12,465 bases of DNA from an uncultured Coriobacteriales bacterium. GTDB lineage: Bacteria > Actinomycetota > Coriobacteriia > Coriobacteriales > Eggerthellaceae. The stretch is from the NCBI GenBank assembly GCA_946892075.1, contig CAMPNZ010000043.1, positions 1 through 12,465 of the forward strand. The letters run 5' to 3'. Made by a program: the position numbers and the translations under genes. How positions within the stretch are numbered: the stretch's first letter is position 1; each line of letters opens with the position of its first letter. Below are positions 1 to 7,134 of the stretch, piece by piece. The notes under the pieces were generated by a model. The model had not been told where the DNA came from. It was given only the letters and a program-made list of their open reading frames with translations, and did no database searches.

Positions 1-1583
1 GTGCTGCAGCCGGCGTATCGAAGTTTGCAGCACCTCAAAACGCCGATGCGCCACACAAAGGCAATGGGCATCTGGTGTTGGTAAGCGCCATCAACCCAAC
101 TAGCGCTGGAGAAGGCAAAACAACCACAACCGTCGGCCTCGGCGACGCCCTGCGCCACGTGGGCAAACGCTCGTTCATCGCGCTGCGTGAACCCTCACTG
201 GGCCCCGTGTTTGGCCTGAAAGGCGGGGCAGCGGGCGGCGGCTTTGCGCAAGTTGTTCCCATGGAAGACATAAACCTGCACTTCACGGGCGACTTTGCGG
301 CTATTAGTGCTGCGAACAATCTGCTGTGCGCACTTATCGACAACCACATTCACCAGGGAAATGCCCTAAACATCGACACGCGCTCTATCACGTTTAAGCG
401 CGTTATGGACATGAACGACCGCGCGCTGCGTCAAATTGTGGTAGGGCTCGGCGGCAAGGCGAACGGCTTCACGCGCGAAGAAGGCTTCGACATCACAGCC
501 GCGTCGGAAGTAATGGCCATTTTGTGCTTGGCGAACGACCTGCACGACCTTAAGGATCGCCTGGGCAACATCGTGATTGGCTACACCATGGACGGCAAGC
601 CGGTGTGCGCGCGCGAACTGCAAGCGCAAGGCGCAATGACTGCCCTGCTCAAAGACGCACTGAAGCCGAATTTGGTGCAGACGCTTGAAGGCACGCCGGC
701 GTTTGTGCACGGAGGCCCTTTTGCAAATATCGCTCATGGATGCAACTCGGTAATTGCCACAAAAATGGCACTTCAACTGGGCGAATACGCCGTAACGGAA
801 GCGGGCTTTGGTGCCGACTTAGGCGCAGAAAAGTTCATCGACATCACCTGTCGCACGGCGGGCCTTATGCCGGATGCGTGCGTTATCGTTGCAACGGTTC
901 GCGCGCTGAAAATGCATGGTGGCGCAAGCAAAACTGAACTTGCAACGCCCAACACCGCAGCTCTTGAGGCGGGCATTCCCCACCTGATGCAGCACTTAAA
1001 CAATATGCAAAGCGTATTTAACGTGCCGTGCGTTGTTGCGATTAACAAGTTTCCCACCGACACGCCTGAAGAACTGCAGCTGATTGAAGATGCCTGCAAA
1101 AAACTGGGTGTTACCTGCGCATTGTCAGAAGTGTGGGAAAAGGGTGGCGAAGGCGGCATCACACTTGCGAACGCGGTTGTTGACGCGTGCGAGCACCACA
1201 ACAATGCGCCACTGAGCTTTGCGTATGCGCTGACGGGTTCAATTCATGAAGCCATTAACACGCTTGCTGAACGCATTTATCATGCTGTGGGCGTTACCTA
1301 TGCTCCCAAAGCAAGCAAAGAAATTGCACGCCTTGAAGAGCTTGGATTTGGCGATTTGCCCATTTGCGTGGCAAAAACGCCTGCCAGCTTTAGCGACGAT
1401 GCAACGCTGATAGGTGCACCGCGCGACTTCAAAATTTTTATTCGCGATGTAAAAGTAAGTGCTGGAGCAGGCTTTATTGTGGTGTACGCGGGCAACGTCA
1501 TGACGATGCCTGGCTTAGGGAAAAGCCCAGCGGCGCTGCGTATTGATGTTGACGATAAGGGCACGATCACTGGCTTGTTCTAG
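1..1583 (+). CDS. fhs: Formate-tetrahydrofolate ligase, 5'-truncated by the window edge
   Basis: Cytoplasmic ATP-dependent enzyme that joins formate to tetrahydrofolate to give 10-formyl-THF, the entry step of folate one-carbon metabolism. The reading frame is open to the left edge (first full codon at base 3), giving 526 visible residues against a usual 550-560, so only about 30 N-terminal residues are missing. A start at base 75 (GTG) would be wrong because family-like sequence lies upstream. Seen: the nucleotide-binding stretch NPTSAGEGKTTTT (about bases 93-131), REPSLGPVFGLKGGAAGGG, VVPMEDINLHFTGD, DNHIHQGN, and the family C-terminus GAGF...MTMPGLGKSPAA...ITGLF ending in TAG. It is 51 bases upstream of fchA on the same strand and probably co-transcribed with fchA and folD. 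Identification is essentially certain from these motifs. Confidence 0.97.
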   Translation, partial: AAAGVSKFAAPQNADAPHKGNGHLVLVSAINPTSAGEGKTTTTVGLGDALRHVGKRSFIALREPSLGPVFGLKGGAAGGGFAQVVPMEDINLHFTGDFAAISAANNLLCALIDNHIHQGNALNIDTRSITFKRVMDMNDRALRQIVVGLGGKANGFTREEGFDITAASEVMAILCLANDLHDLKDRLGNIVIGYTMDGKPVCARELQAQGAMTALLKDALKPNLVQTLEGTPAFVHGGPFANIAHGCNSVIATKMALQLGEYAVTEAGFGADLGAEKFIDITCRTAGLMPDACVIVATVRALKMHGGASKTELATPNTAALEAGIPHLMQHLNNMQSVFNVPCVVAINKFPTDTPEELQLIEDACKKLGVTCALSEVWEKGGEGGITLANAVVDACEHHNNAPLSFAYALTGSIHEAINTLAERIYHAVGVTYAPKASKEIARLEELGFGDLPICVAKTPASFSDDATLIGAPRDFKIFIRDVKVSAGAGFIVVYAGNVMTMPGLGKSPAALRIDVDDKGTITGLF

Positions 1584-1634
1584 CTTAACTAAGCACAACC
1601 ATGAAATAGCTCCTACAAAGAAGGAATACCGTCT

Positions 1635-2384
1635 ATGACAGCACAACAAGCAACACAGCACGATACAGCGCAACAAACTGCGGAACGTCACGATGCAGCG
1701 TGCCAAAATACAGCTTCTGAACAGGAACAACACTGCGAAGCAGCGCATCAACAGTCGGCGCTTCACCACACAACGCTTAGCGATTTTTCGTGCGCATTAG
1801 CGTCATCGGCTCCAACGCCAGGTGGTGGCGGTGCAGCTGCCCTTGCAGGAGCGCTCGGCTCGAACCTTGTTGAAATGGTTGGCAACCTAACCACCGGCAA
1901 GAAAAAATATGCCGCGTTTGAAGACGAGCTTCAGCGCATCATTGCTACCGCCGAGGACCTTTCGCAACAACTGCGCCTTGCCATTGACGAAGACGCCGAC
2001 GCGTTTGCGCCGCTTGCCAAAGCTTACGGCATTCCAAAAGATAATCCCACGCGCACAGAAACGCTCGAAGCGGCCCTGCGCGCAGCATGCAAACCGCCCA
2101 TGCACATTATTGAACTGGCGCTTCGCGCGCTTAACCTGCACGAACGCATGGCGCTTATTGGGTCGCGGCTGGTAATATCCGACTGCGGCGCGGGCGCTGT
2201 GTTGTGCAATGCTGCTGTTAATGCTGCCGCGTTTAGCGTGTTTGCGAACACAAAATTGATGGCGGACGAGGCATACGCCCTTCACGTTCAAGAAACAACG
2301 CAGCGTACCGTCGTGGAAGCGCACGACAAAACGCAGCGCATCTGTGCGATGGTAACGCGCTATCTCATTCGGGAAGGACGCTAA
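1635..2384 (+). CDS. fchA: Methenyl-THF cyclohydrolase / formimidoyl-THF cyclodeaminase family protein
   Basis: The core, from about residue 48, matches the FchA/FTCD C-terminal family: SSAPTPGGGGAAALAGALG (57-75), NLTTGKKKYA (84-93), DEDADAFAPLAKAYGIPK (118-135) and SDCGAGAVLCNAA (182-194). The core is about 200 residues, as usual for stand-alone FchA. It should interconvert 5,10-methenyl-THF and 10-formyl-THF; formimidoyl-THF deamination is the family alternative. It lies between fhs and folD, and that FolD seems to lack its cyclohydrolase site, so I infer the cyclohydrolase role. The ATG is preceded by AAGAAGGA with a 9-base gap, so this start is well supported and a 47-residue Q/A/H/T-rich extension, unlike the family, is probably translated. 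No alternative ATG lies between it and the core. The stop is one base before the folD ATG. Confidence 0.88.
   Translation: MTAQQATQHDTAQQTAERHDAACQNTASEQEQHCEAAHQQSALHHTTLSDFSCALASSAPTPGGGGAAALAGALGSNLVEMVGNLTTGKKKYAAFEDELQRIIATAEDLSQQLRLAIDEDADAFAPLAKAYGIPKDNPTRTETLEAALRAACKPPMHIIELALRALNLHERMALIGSRLVISDCGAGAVLCNAAVNAAAFSVFANTKLMADEAYALHVQETTQRTVVEAHDKTQRICAMVTRYLIREGR
1638..1694 (+). repeat. Degenerate tandem repeat in the fchA 5' coding region
   Basis: Two imperfect copies of 27 and 30 bases begin ACAGCACAACAA and ACAGCGCAACAA and both end CACGAT. They encode TAQQATQHD and TAQQTAERHD at residues 2-20 of FchA. A more decayed third copy may follow (AACQNTASEQ). The repeat accounts for part of the family-atypical N-terminal extension. 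Both copies keep the reading frame. Confidence 0.65.
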
Positions 2385-2385
2385 C

Positions 2386-3249
2386 ATGGCAGAAATTTTA
2401 TCGGGAAAAGACGTTGCAGCAAGCCTTAATGAAGCGCTTAAAAAGCGTGTTGAACAGCTGAAACAACGTCACGTACACCCAACGCTTGCCATTGTACGCG
2501 TAGGCGATGACGCAAGCCAGTGCGCCTACGAGCGCGGAGCTATCAAGCGCTGCGAAACCGTAGGAGTGGCTGTTGAGCTGCACACTTTGCAAACAACGCA
2601 AACGCAAGCCGATTTGCTTGCCTGCATTCAGCAGCTAAACGCGTCGCCCACCGTGCACGGCGTTTTGTTGCTAAGCCCCCTTCCCGATGGCTTTGACCTG
2701 CGCGAAGCAACGGCGTGCCTTGATCCACGCCTTGATGTAGACGGTACAACCACCGGATCGCTCGCGCGCGTGTTTAGTGGCGCAGGCAGCGGATTTGCGC
2801 CCTGTACTGCCCAAGCGTGCATGGAAATTCTGCATCATTACAACATTGCGCTGAAAGGAAAAACCGTTGCGGTTATCGGACGCAGTTTGGTGGTAGGCCG
2901 TCCGGTAAGCATGCTGCTGTTGCATGAACACGCAACGCCCATCATTTGTCATTCGCGTACACAAAAGGCACATGAACTGGCGAAACAGGCCGATATTGTG
3001 ATTGTTGCTATCGGGCGCACACAGGCAATTGGCGCTGAATATTTCTCGGGCGCGCAAGTTGTGATTGATGTTGGCACGAACTGGTCGCAAGAAAAGCAAG
3101 CCTTGGTGGGAGATGTAGATTTCGAGGCCGTAGAGCCGCACGTTGCAGCTATAACGCCTGTTCCAGGTGGAGTTGGTGCCGTTACAACCAGCGTGCTTGC
3201 CTTGCATGTTGTTGAAGCGGCAGAAAAGCGCTGTTCGCAGCAAGAATAA
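2386..3249 (+). CDS. folD: FolD: NADP-dependent methylene-THF dehydrogenase with degenerate cyclohydrolase site
   Basis: 287 residues, normal FolD length, cytoplasmic. The nucleotide-binding half is intact: VIGRSLVVGRPVSMLLL (163-179), CHSRT (188-192), VIDVG (226-230) and ITPVPGGVGAVTTSVL (256-271). In the N-terminal catalytic half, the canonical YxxxKxKxC appears as Y48-E-R-G-A52-I-K54-R-C, placing Ala where the catalytic Lys normally is. The canonical VQLPLP appears as LLSPLP, with Leu96 in place of Gln. The DVDG Asp (D119) remains. In the family the Lys and Gln serve the cyclohydrolase reaction, so this protein is probably mainly a dehydrogenase paired with FchA. I recall similar YERGAxKR FolD proteins from clostridia but cannot check. 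RBS GGGAAGGA sits 7 bases before the ATG; the gene begins one base after fchA stops, implying translational coupling. Confidence 0.93.
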   Translation: MAEILSGKDVAASLNEALKKRVEQLKQRHVHPTLAIVRVGDDASQCAYERGAIKRCETVGVAVELHTLQTTQTQADLLACIQQLNASPTVHGVLLLSPLPDGFDLREATACLDPRLDVDGTTTGSLARVFSGAGSGFAPCTAQACMEILHHYNIALKGKTVAVIGRSLVVGRPVSMLLLHEHATPIICHSRTQKAHELAKQADIVIVAIGRTQAIGAEYFSGAQVVIDVGTNWSQEKQALVGDVDFEAVEPHVAAITPVPGGVGAVTTSVLALHVVEAAEKRCSQQE

Positions 3250-3401
3250 GCACGCGGGGAACGTAAGCGAGCAAAACGGCGCGCCAACTGTGAAGTTTGT
3301 GAATTGCGGTGTGGGTGCACGTAAACGTGTTGAAACGCGACGAGCTGCGCGGACGTTACGCGGCTGAACAGAAGCAACTATTGCTTGAACAGGAGCAATA
3401 C
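3250..3401. other. Convergent intergenic region between folD and the HAD phosphatase gene
   Basis: No gene seen. It holds a GGGGAACGT repeat copy (about 3255-3264), an imperfect inverted repeat at 3320-3360 (outer arms CGTAAACGT and ACGTTACG, inner CGCG arms) and a perfect 7-bp hairpin at 3379-3400. Neither hairpin is followed by a clear T-run on either strand, so termination for the two convergent units may be Rho-dependent or rely on these structures. Confidence 0.6.
3379..3400. terminator. Candidate bidirectional hairpin between convergent genes
   Basis: Perfect inverted repeat TATTGCT - 8-base loop - AGCAATA, ending one base beyond the HAD gene stop codon (TAA at 3402-3404 on the minus strand). 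Position fits a shared terminator, but the stem is AT-rich and lacks a proper T-tract, so the call is tentative. Confidence 0.3.
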
Positions 3402-4100
3402 TTATTCGTGGGCAGTATCTGCAATATCGCCCGCACCTAACAGCAACGCGGACAAATCGTCAACACTCTCGCACCAATAATCAGGCTTCGACATTTCTTC
3501 AATTTGCGTGCGGGGCGAAATGCCCCACGTTACCGCAACGGTGGTAACACCCGCTTGCGTACCAGACATCATATCGTACGGGCTATCCCCCACGAATACC
3601 GCCTGATGAGGTGCAATATTCAACAGCTCGCAGGCGTGCAACACAGGACGCGCATCGGGTTTCGTATACGTATAATTATCAGGCGATACCACAAAGTTGA
3701 AGAAGTGTTCGATGTCGCATTTGCGCAAGCCAACGCGACACGGCTGTTCACGTTTGCTGGTAACAACGGCCAGTGCTACACCGCGCTTATGCAGCGCATC
3801 AAGCAGCGCATCCATACCGTCAAACTTACGAACCATACTCTCTAACAGCTGATTTGTTACTATGCGATATTCGTTCAGCAACTGTTCATAACATGCTTCA
3901 TCGCTGGTAAATTCGTGCAACTGTTCTTCAAGTGGCTTGCCAATGCCATGCACAAGCTGCTGTTCGCTAAACGTAACGCCTGGTAACACGCGCGGAAGCA
4001 CCCGATGAAAAGTTTCAAGCAGCAATGCTTTTGTATCAACAAGCGTACCATCGTTATCGAACAGTACTGCCTTAATGCCCTGATCTAAAAGTGGTTTCAT
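3402..4100 (-). CDS. HAD-superfamily phosphatase (phosphoglycolate phosphatase / PpaX-like)
   Basis: 232-residue cytoplasmic hydrolase. The start at 4100 (MKPLLDQGIK...) is chosen because AGGA lies 8 bases upstream; the open frame continues further upstream but there it only runs antisense-like through the end of proS. Haloacid dehalogenase motifs are complete: motif I DNDGTLVDT (D15, D17), motif II VVTSKR, the motif III lysine in YTKPDARPV, and motif IV VFVGDSPYDM. An alpha-helical cap domain lies between motifs I and II. Length and motifs fit the Gph/PpaX group, which dephosphorylates phosphoglycolate or pyrophosphate, but motifs cannot fix the substrate. It begins 16 bases after the proS stop on the same strand and is probably the last gene of that transcript. 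Confidence 0.85.
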   Translation of the reverse strand: MKPLLDQGIKAVLFDNDGTLVDTKALLLETFHRVLPRVLPGVTFSEQQLVHGIGKPLEEQLHEFTSDEACYEQLLNEYRIVTNQLLESMVRKFDGMDALLDALHKRGVALAVVTSKREQPCRVGLRKCDIEHFFNFVVSPDNYTYTKPDARPVLHACELLNIAPHQAVFVGDSPYDMMSGTQAGVTTVAVTWGISPRTQIEEMSKPDYWCESVDDLSALLLGAGDIADTAHE

Positions 4101-4108
4101 GCCATACA

Positions 4109-4112
4109 TCCT
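4109..4112 (-). promoter_or_regulatory. Ribosome binding site selecting the HAD gene start
   Basis: AGGA on the minus strand with an 8-base gap to the ATG at 4100. The in-frame ATG at 4109 has AGG directly abutting it and is less likely. Confidence 0.5.
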
Positions 4113-4116
4113 GGTT

Positions 4117-6003
4117 CTAGTTTGTGAAAAGTGCTGCGTAAGGGTTGGGGTACGGCTGTGCACATAATGCAGAAGAAGTGCCCGCGCCTGGCGTGTCCGC
4201 TCCTGGCGTGTCCGAACCTGGCGTCGCGCCCGTCGCGTCGGTACCCGTCGCACCCGCGTTCTCTTGCGGGCAACAATCAACGTACTGCGCGGCAGCGGAC
4301 ACACGTTCCACCAGTTCAGCAAGGGGAATTTCAACTTTCTGACCCGTCGCACGCAGCTTCAGCTCTGCAACACCCGCCGCTACACCACGCTTGCCAATAA
4401 TAATCTGCAACGGCCAACCGCATAAATCGGCGTCGTTGAATTTCACGCCCGCACGCTCGGGACGATCGTCAAGCGCAACATCAACGCCACGTGCTGCAAA
4501 CTGACAAGCAAGCGCATGCGCCGTTTCCCACACGTCGCTTCCCTCTTTGTCAAGTGGCAAAATAACCGCCTGAGCAGGAGCAACACTAGCAGGCCACACA
4601 ATGCCCGCGTCATCGTGCAGCTGCTCAACAATAGCGGCCATCGCGCGCGAAACGCCAACGCCGTAGCAACCCATAATAAACGGCTGTTCAGCGCCCTGTT
4701 CGTCCATGAATGTTGCATGCATGCTCTCGGAATATTTCACGCCAAGCTGAAACACCTGCGACACTTCAATGCCGCGCGCATGTTCCAGCGTGGCACCGCA
4801 ACACGGACACGCGTCGCCCGCTTTCACTTCGCAAACATCACACCACGTATCAACCGTAAAATCGACCCCATGACGTGCGCCAATGCGGTGATAGCCATCA
4901 CGATTTGCTCCCACAACCCACGCGGGAACGCTCTGCAGCGCGCGGTCGGCAACTATGCGAACGCCAGCAGGCAAGCCAACCGGACCGATGGAGCCTTTTG
5001 GCAGGCCAAGTGCTTGAAGCTGCTCATCGTTCATCAACGTGAAGCCCGGCGCAATACGCTGAGCTTTAATGTCGTTCATCTCGTGATCGCCTGGAATAAA
5101 AAATGCAACGGGCGAGCCGTCTTTATCGGTTCCGACCAAAGCTTTTACACATTCGCGCGGCGATGCGTGCAAAAATTGTGCTAAATCTTCGATGCTGTGA
5201 ATGCCCGGCGTAGCAAATAACCCCTGTTCGTCGGTTTCTTGCGCACCGCTATATTCCAGCGGATGCGATACGCAGTCACCCGCTTCAACGTCAGCCGCAT
5301 AACCGCAGCTACAATACACAAGAGCCGCTTCGCCCGCATCGGCAAGCGCCATAAACTCGGTGCTTACTTTGCCGCCAATTTGCCCGCTATCAGCCTCAAC
5401 AGCGCGCCACTCAAGCGACATCCTATCAAGCATGCGTGCATACGCGGCGCTGGTTTCGTCGTAGGTTTTCTGAAGCGATTCCTGCGTGTCGTGGAAGCTG
5501 TACCCGTCATTCATAACAAACTCGCGCGAACGCATAAGCCCAAATCGTGGGCGAATTTCATCGCGATACTTCACCTGCTGTTGATACAGGTACACCGGCA
5601 GCTCTTTGTAGGAACGCACCTCGTTGCGCACCAGCGCGCAGATGAGCTCTTCGTGCGTGGGCCCAAGACAAAACGGTACGTCGTGCCTGTCGATAATGCG
5701 CATAAGCTCGGGGCCGTAATCATCCCACCTGCCGCTTTCGTGCCACAATTCAGCAGGTTGCAGCAAAGGCATAATAATCTGCTGAGCGCCAATGGCGTCC
5801 ATCTCGCTGCACACAATACGCGTAATGTTGTTCAAAACGCGCATGCCCAGCGGCAAAAACGAATACAAGCCCGCACCCATCTTGCGAATCATCCCAGCTC
5901 GCAGCAACAAACGATGGCTCGCAAGCTCGGCATCGCTGGGGGTTTCTTTCAAGGTTGGCGCATAATAGCGCGACAAATACAAAACAGCGGCTTGTGATTT
6001 CAT
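4117..6003 (-). CDS. proS: Prolyl-tRNA synthetase, bacterial type with insertion (editing) domain and extra C-terminal tail
   Basis: Class II aminoacyl-tRNA synthetase that charges tRNA-Pro. Motif 2 region RDEIRPRFGLMRSREFVMND (147-166) and motif 3 GCYGVGVSRAMAA (445-457) are clear, as are GPTHEE (114-119) and the anticodon-binding region DDRPERAGVKFNDADLCGWP. The segment between motifs 2 and 3 (about 225-405) is the long bacterial INS domain, which edits Ala-tRNA-Pro. INS ends in an unusual cysteine cluster, C388-x2-C391-x7-C399-x-C401-C402. The protein is 628 residues versus about 565-590 in the family: after VEIPLAELVERV a tail of about 55 residues rich in A/T/G/P/D, with DTPGA repeats, has no family counterpart. 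The start codon overlaps the ispG stop (ATGA), with GAGGAG 11 bases upstream. Confidence 0.95.
   Translation of the reverse strand: MKSQAAVLYLSRYYAPTLKETPSDAELASHRLLLRAGMIRKMGAGLYSFLPLGMRVLNNITRIVCSEMDAIGAQQIIMPLLQPAELWHESGRWDDYGPELMRIIDRHDVPFCLGPTHEELICALVRNEVRSYKELPVYLYQQQVKYRDEIRPRFGLMRSREFVMNDGYSFHDTQESLQKTYDETSAAYARMLDRMSLEWRAVEADSGQIGGKVSTEFMALADAGEAALVYCSCGYAADVEAGDCVSHPLEYSGAQETDEQGLFATPGIHSIEDLAQFLHASPRECVKALVGTDKDGSPVAFFIPGDHEMNDIKAQRIAPGFTLMNDEQLQALGLPKGSIGPVGLPAGVRIVADRALQSVPAWVVGANRDGYHRIGARHGVDFTVDTWCDVCEVKAGDACPCCGATLEHARGIEVSQVFQLGVKYSESMHATFMDEQGAEQPFIMGCYGVGVSRAMAAIVEQLHDDAGIVWPASVAPAQAVILPLDKEGSDVWETAHALACQFAARGVDVALDDRPERAGVKFNDADLCGWPLQIIIGKRGVAAGVAELKLRATGQKVEIPLAELVERVSAAAQYVDCCPQENAGATGTDATGATPGSDTPGADTPGAGTSSALCAQPYPNPYAALFTN
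4183..4227 (-). repeat. 15-bp tandem repeat in the 3' end of proS
   Basis: Three consecutive 15-base units at 4183-4197, 4198-4212 and 4213-4227 share the core CCTGGCGTGTC on the + strand; the third differs slightly. On the coding strand they encode ATPGS, DTPGA, DTPGA. The following bases (to about 4252) contain a shorter CCCGTCGC-type repeat. The array lies wholly within the family-atypical ProRS tail and keeps frame. Confidence 0.75.
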
Positions 6004-7100
6004 AAGCGGTCAATCTCCTCTTTTAGCGCTTCAACTACTTCATCTTCGCGAACTTTTTTTATCACTTTACCTTTGCGGAACAAAACGCCCTGCCCTTTTC
6101 CGCAGGCAACACCAAGGTCGGCGTCGCTTGCTTCACCAGGACCGTTCACCACACACCCCATCACGGCAACGCGCAGCGTTTTATGAACCGTTTGCAAATA
6201 CGCTTCCACTTCACTGGCAAGCGCAATAAGGTCAACTTGGCAACGTCCGCACGTCGGGCAGCTAATAATTTCCGATCCGCGCTTGCGAATGCCCAGCGCA
6301 CTTAACAGCGTCCAGCACGCGCGCACTTCCTTTTCGGGCTTGTCGGTAAGCGAAATGCGCATCGTGTCGCCAATTCCTTCTTGAAGCAGTATACCTAATC
6401 CGGCGGCCGATTTGATGAGTCCCTGAAAACTTGTTCCCGCTTCAGTAATGCCAATATGCAGGGGAATATCAGGCATAATGCGCGAAAGTATGCGATACGT
6501 TTCCACGGTATCGCATACGTCGTGCGCCTTGGCACTTACTACCAAGTCGGTAAAACCATACTGCTTGCAATGGAGCACGTAATCGTATGCCGATTGCGCC
6601 AGCTTTTGCGGAAGGCTAAGATCGCTGCGCGCCGCAAGCTGCTTGTCTAGCGAGCCTGCATTCACACCGATGCGAATAGGAATATGCGCATTACCTGCGG
6701 CTTCAAGAACGCAATCGGTTTTTTCCCAGCTTCCGATATTGCCAGGATTGATGCGCAATTTCGACGCACCGCGCTTCGCGGCTTCGATAGCAATGCCAGC
6801 ATCGAAATGGACATCGGCAACAATGGGAACAGGCGAGCGCGCGCATACTTCCTCGAACACATCAAGGCAGCTGCGGCGCGGAATTGCCATGCGAACAACT
6901 TCGCAACCAGCCTGCACAAGCGTGTCGATTTGTTCCAGATTTTCCTGCACGCTTTCCGCTGACGCGTTCAACATCGATTGCACAACAACCGGTGCGCCCC
7001 CGCCCAGCGCAACCGAACCAACGTGCACGCGGTGCGTTTTTTCGCGCGCGATTGATTGGCGCAGGTTGTTGGGGTTGTAAAGTGTAGTAATGTCGGTCAT
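6000..7100 (-). CDS. ispG: 4-hydroxy-3-methylbut-2-enyl diphosphate synthase (IspG/GcpE)
   Basis: Penultimate enzyme of the DXP (MEP) pathway: a [4Fe-4S] protein that converts ME-cPP to HMBPP using reduced ferredoxin or flavodoxin. 366 residues, usual bacterial length. Seen: TIM-barrel motifs VADVHFD (94-100), LRINPGNIG (115-123), IPIRIGVNAGSLDK (140-153), LHIGITEAG (214-222) and EGIGDTMRISL (241-251). The cluster ligands are CPTC (C281, C284) and MGCVVNGPGEA (C316), followed by the conserved E323. The canonical QSMTNT near the N-terminus reads QSMLNAS. AAGGAG lies 10 bases before the ATG. It sits 34 bases after rseP, and its stop overlaps the proS start by 4 bases. Confidence 0.97.
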   Translation of the reverse strand: MTDITTLYNPNNLRQSIAREKTHRVHVGSVALGGGAPVVVQSMLNASAESVQENLEQIDTLVQAGCEVVRMAIPRRSCLDVFEEVCARSPVPIVADVHFDAGIAIEAAKRGASKLRINPGNIGSWEKTDCVLEAAGNAHIPIRIGVNAGSLDKQLAARSDLSLPQKLAQSAYDYVLHCKQYGFTDLVVSAKAHDVCDTVETYRILSRIMPDIPLHIGITEAGTSFQGLIKSAAGLGILLQEGIGDTMRISLTDKPEKEVRACWTLLSALGIRKRGSEIISCPTCGRCQVDLIALASEVEAYLQTVHKTLRVAVMGCVVNGPGEASDADLGVACGKGQGVLFRKGKVIKKVREDEVVEALKEEIDRL

Positions 7101-7134
7101 TTAATGCAAGCTCCTTGACGATACGTGCTGGTTA

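Noticed and set aside
1887..2387. Minus-strand open frame opposite fchA
   Set aside because: Antisense shadow; no family resemblance, and fchA and folD on the + strand are well supported.
3167..3367. Small plus-strand frame running from within folD into the intergenic region
   Set aside because: Overlaps the conserved folD 3' end in another frame, has no RBS, and its composition is basic and featureless.
4101..4352. Longer HAD gene frame starting at 4352
   Set aside because: The extra N-terminus is Arg-rich out-of-frame reading through the proS 3' end; HAD proteins start just before motif I, and AGGA precedes the ATG at 4100.
5239..5997. Long plus-strand open frame opposite proS (252 codons)
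   Set aside because: Shadow of proS caused by codon bias; proS is an unmistakable full-length gene on the other strand.
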